Translations under genes and position numbers: made by a program
The notes under the pieces: model-generated
Database searches by the model: none
What the model was told of the DNA's origin: nothing
The model's input: the letters and a program-made list of their open reading frames with translations, nothing else
Shown here: positions 63,649 through 64,000 of the stretch, one piece after another
How positions within the stretch are numbered: the first letter of the stretch is position 1
How the letters are laid out: each line of letters opens with the position of its first letter
Assembly (NCBI RefSeq): GCF_022829345.1
Contig: NZ_JAKSXV010000096.1
Location: 248,001 to 312,000, forward strand
Length of the DNA stretch: 64,000 bases
Direction of reading: 5' to 3'
Source: Methylobacterium sp. J-090
GTDB taxonomy: Bacteria; Pseudomonadota; Alphaproteobacteria; Rhizobiales; Beijerinckiaceae

Positions 63649-64000
63649 ATGGCCGGCAGCGTGAACAAGGTGATTCTGGTGGGCAATCTCGGGCGCGATC
63701 CCGAGACGCGGCGCCTCGCCTCCGGCGATCCCGTGGTCAACCTGCGCATCGCCACATCGGAGTCCTGGAAGGACAAGATGTCGGGCGAACGCAAGGAGAA
63801 GACCGAGTGGCACGCGGTGGTGATCTACAACGAGAACCTCGCCCGCGTCGCGGAGCAGTACCTGCGCAAGGGTTCGAAGGTCTATATCGAGGGCCAGCTC
63901 CAGACCCGCAAATGGGCCGACCAGTCCGGCGTCGAGAAGTACACCACCGAGGTGGTGCTCCAGCGCTTCCGCGGTGAACTCACCCTGCTGGACGGCCGCT
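63649..64000 (+). CDS. ssb: Single-stranded DNA-binding protein (partial, 3' end outside)
   Basis: 117 residues are visible. The OB-fold of bacterial SSB is clear: [48 protein letters not shown] and [19 protein letters not shown]. It coats single-stranded DNA in replication and repair. GAGAGGAGAGAG is a strong ribosome-binding site. The window ends before the Gly-rich linker and acidic tip. Confidence 0.96.
   Translation, partial: MAGSVNKVILVGNLGRDPETRRLASGDPVVNLRIATSESWKDKMSGERKEKTEWHAVVIYNENLARVAEQYLRKGSKVYIEGQLQTRKWADQSGVEKYTTEVVLQRFRGELTLLDGR

Overview
The window is high-GC DNA from a Rhizobiales-type alphaproteobacterium, most likely Methylobacterium or a close relative. This is inferred from protein make-up: many small exported proteins, a SleB-type cell wall hydrolase, a LexA box of the GAAC-N7-GAAC type, and two GGAAC-N17-GTT promoters of the kind used by the EcfG general stress sigma factor. 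No rRNA or CRISPR array was seen. Two tRNA genes are present: Leu-GAG on the minus strand and Lys-UUU on the plus strand.

From 1 to 37.1 kb the sequence looks like ordinary chromosome. It carries a stress-linked start (exported protein, KGG protein, cyclic-nucleotide-binding protein), an L,D-transpeptidase, pyruvate phosphate dikinase, a SleB hydrolase, acrylyl-CoA reductase, a Gre factor and a LysR regulator divergent from wrbA. Then come a Sua5-type tRNA modification enzyme and an acyl-CoA catabolic cluster (acyl-CoA dehydrogenase, enoyl-CoA hydratase, two SDR enzymes). These are followed by CorA, a chemotaxis receptor, a YedK/HMCES-type DNA-protein crosslink sensor, adenine deaminase, heme A synthase, hemolysin III, a GH25 muramidase, a FliN-like protein, LipB, a CDF exporter and the queuosine pair queA-tgt.

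From 37,171 to 60,114 lies a genomic island of about 22.9 kb inserted in the tRNA-Lys gene. A perfect 45-bp copy of the tRNA 3' half (attL 37171-37215, attR 60070-60114) bounds it, and a tyrosine integrase is encoded just inside attR. Seven copies of a GGGGNNGCAC motif lie just inside the two ends and look like integrase arm sites. The attR half carries leftward genes: integrase, an unknown gene fused to it by a 1-base overlap, HTH proteins, a palindrome-rich 645-bp gap that may be an origin or operator cluster, and an ATGA-coupled set with a phage tape-measure-like protein but no capsid genes. The attL half is cargo. It holds a single-chain ABC-ATPase plus DUF4435 protein (PARIS/OLD-like), a thermonuclease, an sce7726-family gene overlapping a beta-family gene tail to tail, a large coiled-coil two-helix membrane protein, an HNH-like protein, several tiny exported proteins, and wrecks of umuC and a serine resolvase. 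The best candidates for an undescribed defence or mobile-element system are in this half.

After attR ordinary chromosome resumes: a phosphodiester glycosidase family protein, a glycine-rich exported protein, a DUF4174 protein, an NADP-dependent oxidoreductase, and ssb (cut by the window end) preceded by a LexA box.
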